The notes beneath the pieces were generated by a model. The model was given only the letters and a program-made list of their open reading frames with translations, did not search any database and was not told where the DNA came from. 16,517 bases of DNA from an uncultured Blautia sp. (lineage in GTDB: Bacteria > Bacillota > Clostridia > Lachnospirales > Lachnospiraceae). The first letter of the stretch is position 1; every line of letters begins with the position of its first letter. The position numbers and the translations under genes were made by a program. This document shows, in pieces, positions 1 through 9,074 of the stretch. The DNA is taken from the NCBI GenBank assembly GCA_934371915.1, contig CAKROE010000050.1, positions 1-16,517 on the forward strand. The letters run 5' to 3'.

Positions 1-482
1 ATAAATTTGTCAAAAGTATCTTCTGTAAAATCTGTAAAATAACGACCATTGCGTTCTCCTTCAAAATCACCGTATTTGAAAGATGTATAAATCACACCGT
101 TATCTTCCAGCGCATCACACATTTTTCGGATCACAGGAAGAAGTTCCTGCTTGGGCAAATGCAAAATAGAGGAACATGCCCAGATGCCATCATACACCCC
201 AATTTCATCCAATTCCTGAAATAGCATTTCCTTTACTTTAATTCCTGTAAAGTTGCCTGCCAATCGACAGAGTTCTGCAGATCCGTCGGTTGCCGCCACC
301 TGGTATCCCTTCTCAAGGAAATATTTTGTATCACGACCGGAACCACAACCAAAATCAAGAATTGACGCACTCCCAGGCAATAATTGGAGAAACTTCTCTT
401 GTGCCAGATGCATATCTGCATTCTGAGTGTTTTCTATGAAATTTTTTGCATTTAGGTTGTAATAATTAATTGTAGTGTTCAT
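1..482 (-). CDS. class I SAM-dependent methyltransferase, 3' part outside window
   Basis: The frame opens at an ATG (482) preceded by an AAAGGA ribosome site and stays open to the window edge, giving about 160 residues without a stop. Near residues 41-55 it reads ILDFGCGSGRDTKYF, the glycine-rich SAM-binding motif I of Rossmann-fold methyltransferases. An acidic turn (ATDGS) follows about 20 residues later at the expected motif II position, and WACSSILHLP fits the motif IV region. The substrate cannot be read from the sequence; related proteins are usually annotated only as class I or methyltransferase-11/25 type. It is cytosolic, with no signal peptide or membrane segment. It lies 98 bases downstream of the deformylase gene on the same strand and could be co-transcribed. 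The C-terminus is missing, so a fused domain cannot be excluded. Confidence 0.85.
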   Translation of the reverse strand, partial: MNTTINYYNLNAKNFIENTQNADMHLAQEKFLQLLPGSASILDFGCGSGRDTKYFLEKGYQVAATDGSAELCRLAGNFTGIKVKEMLFQELDEIGVYDGIWACSSILHLPKQELLPVIRKMCDALEDNGVIYTSFKYGDFEGERNGRYFTDFTEDTFDKF

Positions 483-580
483 AATTTCCTTTCTCATTTA
501 AGACAACTTTCTAATCCTTTGTGGCATCAAGTAAACCAATATAAGTAAGTATCATCCAATCTATAAAATCACTTTTCTTG

Positions 581-991
581 TTAAATAATCTTTCCAGACA
601 AATGATCAATTTCATGCTGGCAAATCTGTGCTGTCCATCCTGACAATTTCTGGTGCTGTTTTTTCCAGTTGAAGTCATAATATTCTACTTCAATTTCCTG
701 GTATCTGGTTGTCTTACGAACACCATCCAGGGACAGACAGCCTTCTTCTGTCTCATACATATCATGCTTCGAAACAATCACCGGATTGAACATCACTACA
801 TCTATGAATCCCATATTCACAATGATGATATTCTTCTTTACACCAATCATGTTCGCCGCCATACCAACACAACGTTCTCTGTTCGCCTGCAGCGTATCCT
901 GCAGATCCTTTCCAACCTGGATATCCGCTTTCGTGGCTGATTCAGATGGCTGACCTAAAAAGAAAACATCTCTTACTATTTGTTTTACCAT
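581..991 (-). CDS. def: peptide deformylase, short variant
   Basis: This 136-residue protein carries the peptide deformylase signatures in order: GMAANMIG (residues 43-50) at motif I, EGCLSL (83-88) with the metal-binding cysteine, and QHEIDH (125-130) with the HExxH metal ligands. The family removes the N-formyl group from nascent polypeptides in the cytosol. Motif I is unusual: the family usually has GxGLAAxQ, and here the catalytic glutamine position is Met. It is shorter than the 150-190 residues of housekeeping enzymes. It may therefore be a secondary or specialised deformylase rather than the essential one. The start ATG at 991 has AGGAG seven bases upstream. It begins 33 bases after a decayed DHH phosphoesterase gene and may be read from that gene's promoter. 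Confidence 0.85.
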   Translation of the reverse strand: MVKQIVRDVFFLGQPSESATKADIQVGKDLQDTLQANRERCVGMAANMIGVKKNIIIVNMGFIDVVMFNPVIVSKHDMYETEEGCLSLDGVRKTTRYQEIEVEYYDFNWKKQHQKLSGWTAQICQHEIDHLSGKII

Positions 992-1024
992 TTACTTTCT
1001 CCTGTACTTCATTTTTTATTTATC

Positions 1025-1508
1025 TTAATTGGAAAACTTTCTCATCACAACAATCCGTTCAAGGATTTCCTGCCTAAATTTTTCTACATCATTCGTCCGC
1101 TTACACACACCTGCTGCAGCATGTCCACCTTCGCCAAATGCCTGCAGAAGTTCCTTTACATTGATTCATTTTCCATCAGACCGAAAGGAACAACGCCAGC
1201 GATTTTTTTCTTCCTCATACATGGTAAAACCAAGCTGAATGTCTTCGCAGTCTCTTAGGAATCTACTGATTGGATGGATATCCTCATAGCTGATTCCTTT
1301 TACCTCGCTCTCTGCACGATTGATGCATACACAAGCAACATTTCCATCCAACAGACGTTCTGCTCGTTTTAACAGCTCTGGTCTCTTCTGCAGACTTCCC
1401 AGCGTATCATTATGCATAGTCTGCATTACATAACTATAATCTACTCCCATCTTAAGCAATTCAGTCACGGCCTGCATTCAGTTCAGTAAGTGTATGTTTG
1501 TTATCCAT
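1025..1508 (-). pseudogene. DHH-family phosphoesterase (NrnA-like) remnant, internally deleted
   Basis: The original gene start survives: an ATG at 1508 with AAGGAG upstream gives MDNKHTLTELN and then runs out of frame. The following frame (from about 1477) reads TMQAVTELL-type sequence typical of the linker and DHHA1 half of bifunctional oligoribonuclease/pAp phosphatases, with the substrate-binding motif GEGGHAAAG close to the end. Two lesions are visible. First, the N-terminal DHH catalytic half is absent between codon 11 and the body, with a frame change. Second, an in-frame TGA at 1166-1168 interrupts the DHHA1 domain, after which the same frame continues coherently (INVKELLQ...) to a TAA at 1025-1027. 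The full-length family is roughly 310-330 residues, so about half is missing. The product should be inactive. Confidence 0.8.
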
Positions 1509-1533
1509 GGCTCCGCTCCTTTTCAATGCCTTT

Positions 1534-1562
1534 ATTATAACAGAAGCCGCGGAAAATGGCCA
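1534..1562 (-). promoter_or_regulatory. promoter of the DHH pseudogene
   Basis: The minus strand reads TATAAT (1539-1534) with an upstream TG one base away, an extended -10. A weak -35 (TGGCCA, 1562-1557) lies 17 bases upstream. It sits about 25 bases before the surviving start codon and could also drive the deformylase gene. Confidence 0.6.
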
Positions 1563-1585
1563 GTTTCCAGGAACGGTGTGATTGA

Positions 1586-1675
1586 TTATTTCGGCTCTCC
1601 GGTCCACCCAGGTCGCATTTCAGCGCAGTTAGACCGCACGTCAGTCCAATTGATATAATCCGCGTTTCGGTACAT
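1586..1675 (-). other. GC-richer block with a 29-codon frame; possible mobile-element scrap
   Basis: The stretch from about 1561 to 1700 is visibly richer in G and C than its surroundings and does not continue any neighbouring gene. On the minus strand a 29-codon frame runs from an ATG at 1675 to TAA at 1586 and ends in CAEMRPGWTGEPK. It has no ribosome site. It may be the tail of a transposase or another displaced gene; I could not identify the family. The rest of the gene-free stretch 1509-1952 holds a promoter, this block, a terminator and otherwise nothing recognisable. Confidence 0.25.
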
Positions 1676-1759
1676 GCTGACCAAAGTTCATCTCATCTGT
1701 TAAGAAACCTGAAAGAAAAGGTCTATTTAGGAAGTATGCCAGAAGAATCAAAAAACATA

Positions 1760-1796
1760 CGATAATAAAAGACCGGCAGCCACGAACTGTCGGTCT
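1760..1796 (-). terminator. intrinsic terminator of the defence-like operon
   Basis: A 10-bp stem (1770-1779 with 1787-1796, one G-U pair) with a seven-base loop is followed on the minus strand by TTTTATTAT. It lies 157 bases beyond the methyltransferase stop codon and is the first good hairpin plus U-tract after the operon. A weaker T-run on the other side may make it partly bidirectional. Confidence 0.7.
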
Positions 1797-1952
1797 CATT
1801 CATATTTTTGCTTTGATACAACCTTGCAAATAGTGGGGTAAGTTATTGTTTTCCACTCCCAAGTTTGCCTCTGTCCTACCTTTCTTCCCATTAGATACAA
1901 CAAGATCAAAAACAAACATATTGGGATAATGATGTACTCAGTTACTAAGACT

Positions 1953-2843
1953 TTAGTCCACCAAACTAAGCGGTCTAATATGAATATTAATTTTCTTTGA
2001 ATTCAATTCTTCATCAGGTGGAATAATAATTCCATTTTTAAAGATCATCAGTTCGTTTGCCTTACGTTTAGTTGAAACGCTGTAGTTTAAATCATAAAGG
2101 CGAAGATTATAATTGTGATAGATTTCTTCAATTTGCGGTTCATAGTCATAAGTGATTATCCAATCACAGTTTACATGTTCGCGGATTTCTTGTTCAATAC
2201 GAACATGATCCTTATAATTAAAGAAATTCATATATAATTGCTGTCCTTTTCTAAAATATGGAGGATCGAAATAAATTAGTGCATTCTCTTCATACAGAGG
2301 AACATAATTTTTGATAAAACTATTTACGTCCTTATTGTACAATTTGATATCTTTTTTCCGAACAGCAATTCTCTGTATACGTGTTACCAGTTCTTCTCGC
2401 TTGAAACGTACGTCCATTTTCCAATCTTTTGCCTGTTCCTGTCCCCCAATAACTCCACCCTTAATTATGCCAGAACGATTGGTGCGGTTCAGATAAAAAG
2501 CAGCAAATCCTAATTCAAAGCTATATTTATCGTTTTTGGTAACAAGAATTTCGTGCTGTTTCTGCCATTCATCCACAGTAAGAGGAATCGTTCTGATTTC
2601 TTCAACAAAACGATCTGTCTCTGTGAGAATGGCTTTCCAGAAAGACCATACCGCTTTGTCATAATCGTTTATCACAATTCGACTTATAACATTTCTTAAA
2701 AGCAATTCCATTGCAATTCCGGCTCCGCCGGCAAATGGTTCAATATATGTGCCGCCTCGATGCCCAAGCTGATCAATCATATACTCCATAAAAGAAGCTA
2801 ATTTTCCTTTCCCTCCTGGATACCTTAATGGCGAATAATACAT
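1953..2843 (-). CDS. DNA adenine methyltransferase, D12 class (Dam-like)
   Basis: The 296-residue protein has the hallmarks of D12-class N6-adenine methyltransferases: LRYPGGKGKL (residues 6-15), motif I EPFAGGAG (35-42) for SAM binding, NDYD (59-62), the family segment FYLNRTNRSGII (116-127) and the catalytic motif DPPYF (193-197). It should methylate adenine in a specific DNA sequence, probably marking host DNA as self for the system encoded upstream. The target sequence cannot be predicted. The ATG at 2843 was chosen because the near-perfect ribosome site AAAGGAGGTGAT ends there with an eight-base gap after GGAGG; ATG 2849 and GTG 2852 are too close. It is the last gene of the operon, 32 bases after the helicase stop. 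No restriction endonuclease gene is adjacent. Confidence 0.93.
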   Translation of the reverse strand: MYYSPLRYPGGKGKLASFMEYMIDQLGHRGGTYIEPFAGGAGIAMELLLRNVISRIVINDYDKAVWSFWKAILTETDRFVEEIRTIPLTVDEWQKQHEILVTKNDKYSFELGFAAFYLNRTNRSGIIKGGVIGGQEQAKDWKMDVRFKREELVTRIQRIAVRKKDIKLYNKDVNSFIKNYVPLYEENALIYFDPPYFRKGQQLYMNFFNYKDHVRIEQEIREHVNCDWIITYDYEPQIEEIYHNYNLRLYDLNYSVSTKRKANELMIFKNGIIIPPDEELNSKKINIHIRPLSLVD

Positions 2844-2847
2844 ATAC

Positions 2848-2859
2848 ATCACCTCCTTT
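2848..2859 (-). promoter_or_regulatory. full-length Shine-Dalgarno of the methyltransferase gene
   Basis: AAAGGAGGTGAT on the minus strand is an almost complete complement of the 16S rRNA 3' end. It selects ATG 2843 and is much stronger than the site before the helicase, so methylase may be translated at a higher rate than helicase from the same message. Confidence 0.75.
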
Positions 2860-2875
2860 GCTTTTGTGTATGTCT

Positions 2876-5800
2876 CTATTCATTAACCTTGCCATTATAC
2901 TCCAAAAATGCATTATAAATCCAATCTGAAAGGTTATATGGGTTCAAATACAGCGTTCTTTTTTCATCTCGGATTCTTTTTCTTAATGATGGAATCACTT
3001 CAAATTCTATCATATCTTCAGGGGTTTCCCCTTTTGATTCTTTGATCAATTTTTTTAGAGGAACCAGCAATTCTTTCTGTTCTTCTTCAGAATAATCTTC
3101 CGGATATTTTCCTTCCAACGCATAATCAAACAGTTGAAGAGCAAGTGTCCTGTCAAATAAATCATGATTTCGCTGATTATAAAAGTTATCAAGGCAATTT
3201 TTGCAAGACCTTGAACATGTACATTCTGAAAGGATCTCTCTTGTCCGGATCATTACATCATCAAGAACTCCTTCTTCACCCATCAGAGAAGAATAACCGG
3301 CACCGCTGGTAAGGTTGTCGTAAAAGAACATTTCAATATGAGCTTCTCCGTTATCTTCATATCTTGTTCTCCATCCGCCGTTGATTTCATTATAGTCAAT
3401 ATCTAAGGAAAGAGAAACCGCTTTTTTCATTGCTTCATGAAGCGTCGTAGCAGCAGCTCTTAAAATACTCCTTTCTTCATTGTCATATCTTGACACTAAT
3501 TTTTCAGAATCATACTTGATATCAAGCATAAACATGTCTGTAAGAAATTCGTATCCCAAATAAATATTGGTAGCCACCGTTCCTTCATGCTTGCAGATAT
3601 AACGGTCGTGATAAGGTTGAGAAAAATGGTATTCCACCGTTGAAATTGGTGATGCAACTTCTGCACCACCACATTTTTTACAAATGTTGAAACCATTTTT
3701 CTTCTTACCCATATTTACAGTAAGAACATGATGATCCTCCAACTTTGCGAAACGAATACGACTCTTTTTATACGTCTTCATTTCAGTTTCTTTTGGTACA
3801 TAAGAATAATACGGTGCTTCAGCGTATGTTTTTTCTTCTTCTTCATCTTCATACTTTACAGGATCGCCCTTTACAGGAGCAAAGCCCCATGGTTTGATCA
3901 TCGTGCGATGTTCGACACGTGCATGACAGTATGGACATTCTGTATATGTTTCCTGTGCCCCTCCAAACCAATTGCATTCCGAACAAACAATAATGTCTTT
4001 TTTATAATCCTTGCTGTTAAAATAGTATTCAGCCTGATTCTGTTCGTAATCTCTCGGTCTTGGATTAGAATACAAACCTCCACTTTTATATATTTTTTTA
4101 TCAATCGTGATAAAACGACCCGGAGCATATTCGCTTATTGCAACAGCAATATCTCTTTCTGGTGCATATTTGATATCCTTAGGAGCTCTTCTTCCGCGTT
4201 CTGAATCCGTTTCCACACAGAATCTTACCACATTCTTAGGGAACGAATATGACGGGATAAATCCTTCTGAATAAAAAACATCAAATGCTGATGTTTCTTT
4301 GTCGCCATTAAAATATTCATTTCTTTTTCCTTCTGCGAGCACCATGTCACGGATTTTGCAGATTTTTTCGATCGTTCCATCCACTGGGAAATCAAGGGTT
4401 TCGCAGTGCTCAATAAATAAGTCGACATAGTTTTCACAGAAAGAAACAATCCCTACTTCTTCAATGCTGTCATAAAGGCTCTTCATCTTCTTCGTTGACA
4501 TAAAACTATTCAACGCTTTCATATTAAAATGACGCTGCTCAATTTTCGGATTTGATCTGTCAATCCATGGTTTTCTTGGCGCACCAGAGATCATCTCGTC
4601 AGGATGCCTGAAATAGTGACTGTCATGAACGCCGCCAAAAGCATATGTTACGATAGTGGAAATGCCAGAATTCTTTCGACCGGCACGACCTGCTCTCTGC
4701 TGATAATTCTCTCTCATCGGAGGAATATTTCTTAATCCTACAGCAGTCAGCGAACCAATATCAATACCAACTTCCATTGTTGTAGTACAACTTAAAACAT
4801 CTATAGAATTTTCACCCGATTCTCCAGCATCAATGTCCTGAAAACGAATCTCATAATCTTCTGTTCTACTCAATATATCACTGGTTGTTTCCTTATGTGA
4901 CAACTGTGCTGTATGCTCTTCAGTATCAATTGTGTGAATCCGCTCCGCTCCTTCGATTGCATCAATAACAGGCTTTCTCCAGAAATCAAATCTTGAAAGA
5001 TCATCATTTGTGATCGTATGAAGATTTTTAGATTTAAAACAGGAACCACAGATATCACCAATCTTATATGGAGAGATCTTACCACATCTTTCGCATCTGT
5101 ACCAATTGAATTCTTTGTCAGTAATGACGATCTTAACTGCGTCGAGTTTTAGATAATAGCGCTGATTAGTTCCCGGCCCAAAAAAGCTACTTTTGATACA
5201 TTTCAAAAGGTCTTCCATTTTTTTATCACTGAAACCTGTCGTATTTTTGACTATGTTGATAAACTCTTTATCAATCGATGTCATAAAATCGGCTCCAAGC
5301 CCAAATTTAAGTATCTTGCTACGACCAGGGAGATTTTTTCTAATTTCATCATCAATAACATTTCCTAAAGCAGCATTATCATCCATAACATCCCAAAAAA
5401 GAAGAACCAAAATAGAGTGTAAAAGTTCTTTGTCAATTTCAATATCATAATCTTCTTCGAGTTCATAGATGCATTCTTCAAGCACACCATCCATAGGGCC
5501 AAGGAAACCGAGGCCGATATCCTTGAAGGAGCGAGGACTTTCCGTAAAGAACGTCAAAAGCTGTTCATAATAATCGTATGGCAGCGGTTCAAAATTCTCC
5601 CTCGTTATGTCTCTTCCTTTTCTTAGTCGCTTTTCTATTTTCTCGCGATGAACGAGGAAAATCCCAGCGCTTTCACTAGTAAAAAAGTCCAATTTCTGTT
5701 CAACACATACAGCTAAGAATGTATTGTAAAGTTCTTTTAGGGAATGCTCTTTTCCATCTGTTGCCAGTTTTTTAGATGCAAGCATGATTGCCTGACGGAA

Positions 5801-8065
5801 ACCATCTGCATCAGACGATTTTGACAGATCAAGGGCAAGTTTAGCTGCATTCTGTCGCGAATCAGAAAATAGAAGTACTTTTTTACCTTCATTTATCAGT
5901 TGCTCATCTCTTGCTGGTTGGAGTTCAAACTGTGCTTTTGTAAGGTTGTAAAATGGAATATTCCCCTTTGTTGCCAAATCTGTTGGCTTCTTTAACGGCA
6001 TGTTTTTTTTACATTTTGGACACTTTCCAAACATAAAGCGGTCATTTTTTTCATCATAATCCGGATACAAAACCTTTAACAGAGAATCATCCCCATTATA
6101 ATTAAGGTATAGTTTACCCGTAATCGGATCAAGATATGCCGGTTTGTCTTTCCCCTCAAGTTCATAGTCATCCGGACAAATATACAAAAGCATCTCTGTC
6201 AACTCATTTGCCCCTCCATGAAGGCCTTTATTCGGAAACACATACCAGTATCCAGTACCCTCAAGCTTTTGCACGTACACCTTAAAATACAGAGCACCGC
6301 ACTTTACATGGTTTACCAATTCATACATTCTTCCTCCACATTTACATTTATATCGAGGAACAGAAACAACCTTGCCGAGAGGAAGTTTTTCTTGTTCAGA
6401 ATACTTTTTCCCATCACAGCTACAATGTGGATTAGAACAAGCATATAGTCCTTGAATTCCACGAACAAACATATGAAGTCTTACAGGAAAAAGAATTTCA
6501 TCATCCTTTTTTGCAAGAGAAACTATCACAAGCAAAGCATCAAATGCATCTGCGCCTTTTTCGTCATTGCCAAATACTTCTTCTTTTAATACAGAATACG
6601 ATTTTGCTCCTTCTCTGCAAAGTTCATGCAGCCGTACAAAAGCTTGATAATCAGGAAGATTATCATAAAGCCATGCTTGGGCTTCTTCCATAGAAATATC
6701 ACTGGAAAGATCCACATGAAAAACGCTATGAGCAAAAGCTCTTACTCGATCGCTGATCTCTGTTTCAGTCACCTGACTTGTTCCGATTGCCGCAAGCGAT
6801 GCAGCATCAGTCATAACTTTATACTCTGTACGTATAGCTTCACGCTTACCAAATAACTTCACACATTCAGAATACTTTTTCCCAGTAAGTCCGTTAAAGA
6901 AGGCAGAAATCGCCTCTTCATCCCCTTCAGGCATACTCGCAGTGGTAAGAATAAACTGAACTTTATCAAGAGAGAGTCCAAGACGTGAGAACAGTCGGTC
7001 TAATAATAGCGCAATTTCCCCACCTGAAGACCCTCTGTACATATGTGCTTCATCAAGCACGATAAGAAGTCTGTTTTCTTCTGATTTTTCGAGCCACTCT
7101 TTTGTATCATCCCAGATACCAGACTCCATCTGGCGCATCAGCATATATTCGAGCATGGAATAGTTTGTAATCAGAATATCAGGGGTATTCCCCTGCATTT
7201 CAAATCTTGTGATATATTCAGCATCAAAAGGCCCTGGCTGATGAATACCGTTTTCAAGATTTTCAATAAATTTTCTAAGTCCTTCTTCACCACCATTTCT
7301 GGCAGGATATTTATTGATGCTCTTGTAACCATTAATTCTTCTAATCTGCTTTTTCTGATCTTCTTCTGATGCTGATTCATCAATAAGATAGTGCTCACGG
7401 TACTTTTCTGCAAGTTCTATATTCTTTTTATTCTTTGGTTCTCCTGAATATGGAGTTCTACCGGTGTACATTCCAAAATGGGGAATGCGTTCTGCATTTG
7501 AAGAAGATGTAAAAATCTCTTTAAAAATGTTAGAACCCATAATTTTTCTGAATCTTGCCAATTGGTCAGATACAAGTGCATTCATCGGGTAAATAATGAG
7601 TGTTCTGACTGCTGGAAGCTTGAAATCATCTGGCCTGTTTAATGATTCTTCTATAGCCCGAGAAATGATCGGCCACAAAAAACATTCTGTTTTACCAGAA
7701 CCAGTACCTGTAGATACAAACAAGTCTCTTCCGTTCATTGCCTCTTCAAGAGCTTTAACCTGATGCTCAAAAGGTGTGGAGTAAATACCAAGTTTCGCTT
7801 TAACAAGTTTAAGCAGAACCTCTTTCACATTGTCCGGTATTTCTGCATCCCTGATTCCATCGTTTACTTTTCGATAAGAAGAAGATGTTTCGATATAAGG
7901 TTCTTTTGCAATATTAATTTCTTCAGGGCACATTTCTCCTAAGATATCATTTGCATACAAAAGAAGCGTCTCACTGTTTGCCAGATAATCAGATTTAATA
8001 TAATTTGCTAATCGATCTCTGATTGTTTGATAGTACTGTTGTACAGCATTTGTGTTTCTATCCAT
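2876..8065 (-). CDS. giant DEAD/DEAH-box helicase with DUF1998/MZB-like C-terminus (DruE/DrmA-like)
   Basis: About 1729 residues. Helicase lobe 1 shows Walker [10 protein letters not shown] (118-126), motif Ia [19 protein letters not shown] (338-341) in [13 protein letters not shown], and TTAS (374-377). Lobe 2 shows [11 protein letters not shown] (about 1090) and the arginine-finger motif QQRAGRAGR (about 1120). Between the lobes lies a roughly 700-residue insert with cysteine knuckles ([31 protein letters not shown]). After lobe 2 come further pairs (CSECNW..CPYCHA, CKKCGG), and near residue 1615 [14 protein letters not shown], the cysteine cluster of DUF1998/MZB proteins such as MrfA and DruE. 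It should be an ATP-driven nucleic-acid translocase. Size and architecture resemble Druantia DruE; DISARM splits similar parts into DrmA and DrmB. The start is uncertain: ATG 8065 (GGTGA upstream, overlapping the previous stop) is preferred over ATG 8077 and TTG 8116. Confidence 0.92.
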   Translation of the reverse strand: MDRNTNAVQQYYQTIRDRLANYIKSDYLANSETLLLYANDILGEMCPEEINIAKEPYIETSSSYRKVNDGIRDAEIPDNVKEVLLKLVKAKLGIYSTPFEHQVKALEEAMNGRDLFVSTGTGSGKTECFLWPIISRAIEESLNRPDDFKLPAVRTLIIYPMNALVSDQLARFRKIMGSNIFKEIFTSSSNAERIPHFGMYTGRTPYSGEPKNKKNIELAEKYREHYLIDESASEEDQKKQIRRINGYKSINKYPARNGGEEGLRKFIENLENGIHQPGPFDAEYITRFEMQGNTPDILITNYSMLEYMLMRQMESGIWDDTKEWLEKSEENRLLIVLDEAHMYRGSSGGEIALLLDRLFSRLGLSLDKVQFILTTASMPEGDEEAISAFFNGLTGKKYSECVKLFGKREAIRTEYKVMTDAASLAAIGTSQVTETEISDRVRAFAHSVFHVDLSSDISMEEAQAWLYDNLPDYQAFVRLHELCREGAKSYSVLKEEVFGNDEKGADAFDALLVIVSLAKKDDEILFPVRLHMFVRGIQGLYACSNPHCSCDGKKYSEQEKLPLGKVVSVPRYKCKCGGRMYELVNHVKCGALYFKVYVQKLEGTGYWYVFPNKGLHGGANELTEMLLYICPDDYELEGKDKPAYLDPITGKLYLNYNGDDSLLKVLYPDYDEKNDRFMFGKCPKCKKNMPLKKPTDLATKGNIPFYNLTKAQFELQPARDEQLINEGKKVLLFSDSRQNAAKLALDLSKSSDADGFRQAIMLASKKLATDGKEHSLKELYNTFLAVCVEQKLDFFTSESAGIFLVHREKIEKRLRKGRDITRENFEPLPYDYYEQLLTFFTESPRSFKDIGLGFLGPMDGVLEECIYELEEDYDIEIDKELLHSILVLLFWDVMDDNAALGNVIDDEIRKNLPGRSKILKFGLGADFMTSIDKEFINIVKNTTGFSDKKMEDLLKCIKSSFFGPGTNQRYYLKLDAVKIVITDKEFNWYRCERCGKISPYKIGDICGSCFKSKNLHTITNDDLSRFDFWRKPVIDAIEGAERIHTIDTEEHTAQLSHKETTSDILSRTEDYEIRFQDIDAGESGENSIDVLSCTTTMEVGIDIGSLTAVGLRNIPPMRENYQQRAGRAGRKNSGISTIVTYAFGGVHDSHYFRHPDEMISGAPRKPWIDRSNPKIEQRHFNMKALNSFMSTKKMKSLYDSIEEVGIVSFCENYVDLFIEHCETLDFPVDGTIEKICKIRDMVLAEGKRNEYFNGDKETSAFDVFYSEGFIPSYSFPKNVVRFCVETDSERGRRAPKDIKYAPERDIAVAISEYAPGRFITIDKKIYKSGGLYSNPRPRDYEQNQAEYYFNSKDYKKDIIVCSECNWFGGAQETYTECPYCHARVEHRTMIKPWGFAPVKGDPVKYEDEEEEKTYAEAPYYSYVPKETEMKTYKKSRIRFAKLEDHHVLTVNMGKKKNGFNICKKCGGAEVASPISTVEYHFSQPYHDRYICKHEGTVATNIYLGYEFLTDMFMLDIKYDSEKLVSRYDNEERSILRAAATTLHEAMKKAVSLSLDIDYNEINGGWRTRYEDNGEAHIEMFFYDNLTSGAGYSSLMGEEGVLDDVMIRTREILSECTCSRSCKNCLDNFYNQRNHDLFDRTLALQLFDYALEGKYPEDYSEEEQKELLVPLKKLIKESKGETPEDMIEFEVIPSLRKRIRDEKRTLYLNPYNLSDWIYNAFLEYNGKVNE

Positions 8066-9074
8066 AAAATTCACCATTTCTTGCAGTAAATCCAATTGCG
8101 CCAAGGACTTTTGCAACCTGTTCCGTTAATTTGTTACGAATAATAAAATTATTCCGATCTGTAAATTTGTTTTTTGGCCATGCATTCATGAGAAGATAAT
8201 AATATTCTCTATTGGGGAGCTGACCAAGAACGCGTATATACGAGTATTCCTCATCAATCGGACATATAAGGAGCTGCATTGGATTGTCGTAATGCTTTTT
8301 TAATGCTATATATTTTCTGCGAAATTCTGCGCCTGTAAGTGCATCAAGATCATCCGTATTCTTATCATCTGCAAAGAGATAAGTTCCGTCCTCTTTTCTT
8401 ATAACTCTGTAATATAGTCCTAAAGCAATATTTCGTGCCATCGTAATATCTGACTTCATTCGTCTGTGCCAGGAACTGGATACATTGCCATAGTAATATG
8501 GGTTAAAGAATTCAAGATCATCTAAATTGATGTCTTTGGTATCAAAATCGCACTCATCAAAAACAACGTTCAAATATTCATCAGGAGTAAGGCTGTCGCG
8601 AACAAGAAATTCATTAAGCGATATTTCCAAAATGCTTCTGTCTATATGGATCCCGAGACCATTAATTGTATAACTTTCCTCTGGAACCCCTAGATATAGA
8701 TATAACTTATCGGAAAACCGAACTGTCTCTTTGCTGTTGTTTAAAATATTTCTGTTATTTTCCTTGGTAAGCAAATATCCGGTCTGTTCATAAAGATTGC
8801 GAATGAAGACAGCAATATCTATATATTTAGAAACAAACATGTACGGTCTTGCTTCCGGACAAAGGGCTACGTATTTATCTAATAGATTATGTAGCAATAT
8901 ACTTTGGGCACTTTTGCTGATTCCCTTCTCATGCTCTTTTTCGGTTAGTGCTGATTTTAGGCACCATTGACCTAAGGCAGAATAGATAACCCTGAATTCG
9001 AAGGACGCATCCTCTTCATTCATATATGGTCGGATGCCCATATCGGATGCCATAATTTCAATCAATCTGTTCAT
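8058..9074 (-). CDS. uncharacterised 338-residue protein of the helicase-methylase operon
   Basis: I do not recognise this family. The protein is soluble-looking, mixed alpha/beta and acidic in the middle, with no membrane segment, signal peptide, P-loop, nuclease motif or cysteine cluster that I can see. Notable stretches are [19 protein letters not shown] near the N-terminus, an acidic patch [20 protein letters not shown] near mid-protein, and [19 protein letters not shown]. The start was set at ATG 9074, which overlaps the TAA of the preceding gene (TAATG) and has GAGGTGG at good spacing; a GTG at 9086 lacks a ribosome site. Its 3' end overlaps the helicase start, so the two are translationally coupled, suggesting a near-stoichiometric partner of the helicase or of the coiled-coil protein. 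Confidence 0.85.
   Translation of the reverse strand: MNRLIEIMASDMGIRPYMNEEDASFEFRVIYSALGQWCLKSALTEKEHEKGISKSAQSILLHNLLDKYVALCPEARPYMFVSKYIDIAVFIRNLYEQTGYLLTKENNRNILNNSKETVRFSDKLYLYLGVPEESYTINGLGIHIDRSILEISLNEFLVRDSLTPDEYLNVVFDECDFDTKDINLDDLEFFNPYYYGNVSSSWHRRMKSDITMARNIALGLYYRVIRKEDGTYLFADDKNTDDLDALTGAEFRRKYIALKKHYDNPMQLLICPIDEEYSYIRVLGQLPNREYYYLLMNAWPKNKFTDRNNFIIRNKLTEQVAKVLGAIGFTARNGEFYG

Noticed and set aside
1166..1168. Selenocysteine or recoded TGA.
   Set aside because: No bacterial SECIS-like hairpin was evident just after the codon, the position is not catalytic, and other genes in the window end in TGA.
3728..4204. Plus-strand open frames inside the helicase gene.
   Set aside because: They lie opposite a strongly conserved coding frame, lack ribosome sites, and encode low-complexity Phe/Ile/Ser-rich peptides typical of antisense shadows.
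1953..8065. Classical restriction-modification system (methylase plus restriction helicase).
   Set aside because: The helicase lacks a visible PD-(D/E)xK or HNH nuclease motif and has a DUF1998-like end not found in Type I or III restriction subunits; no specificity subunit is present.
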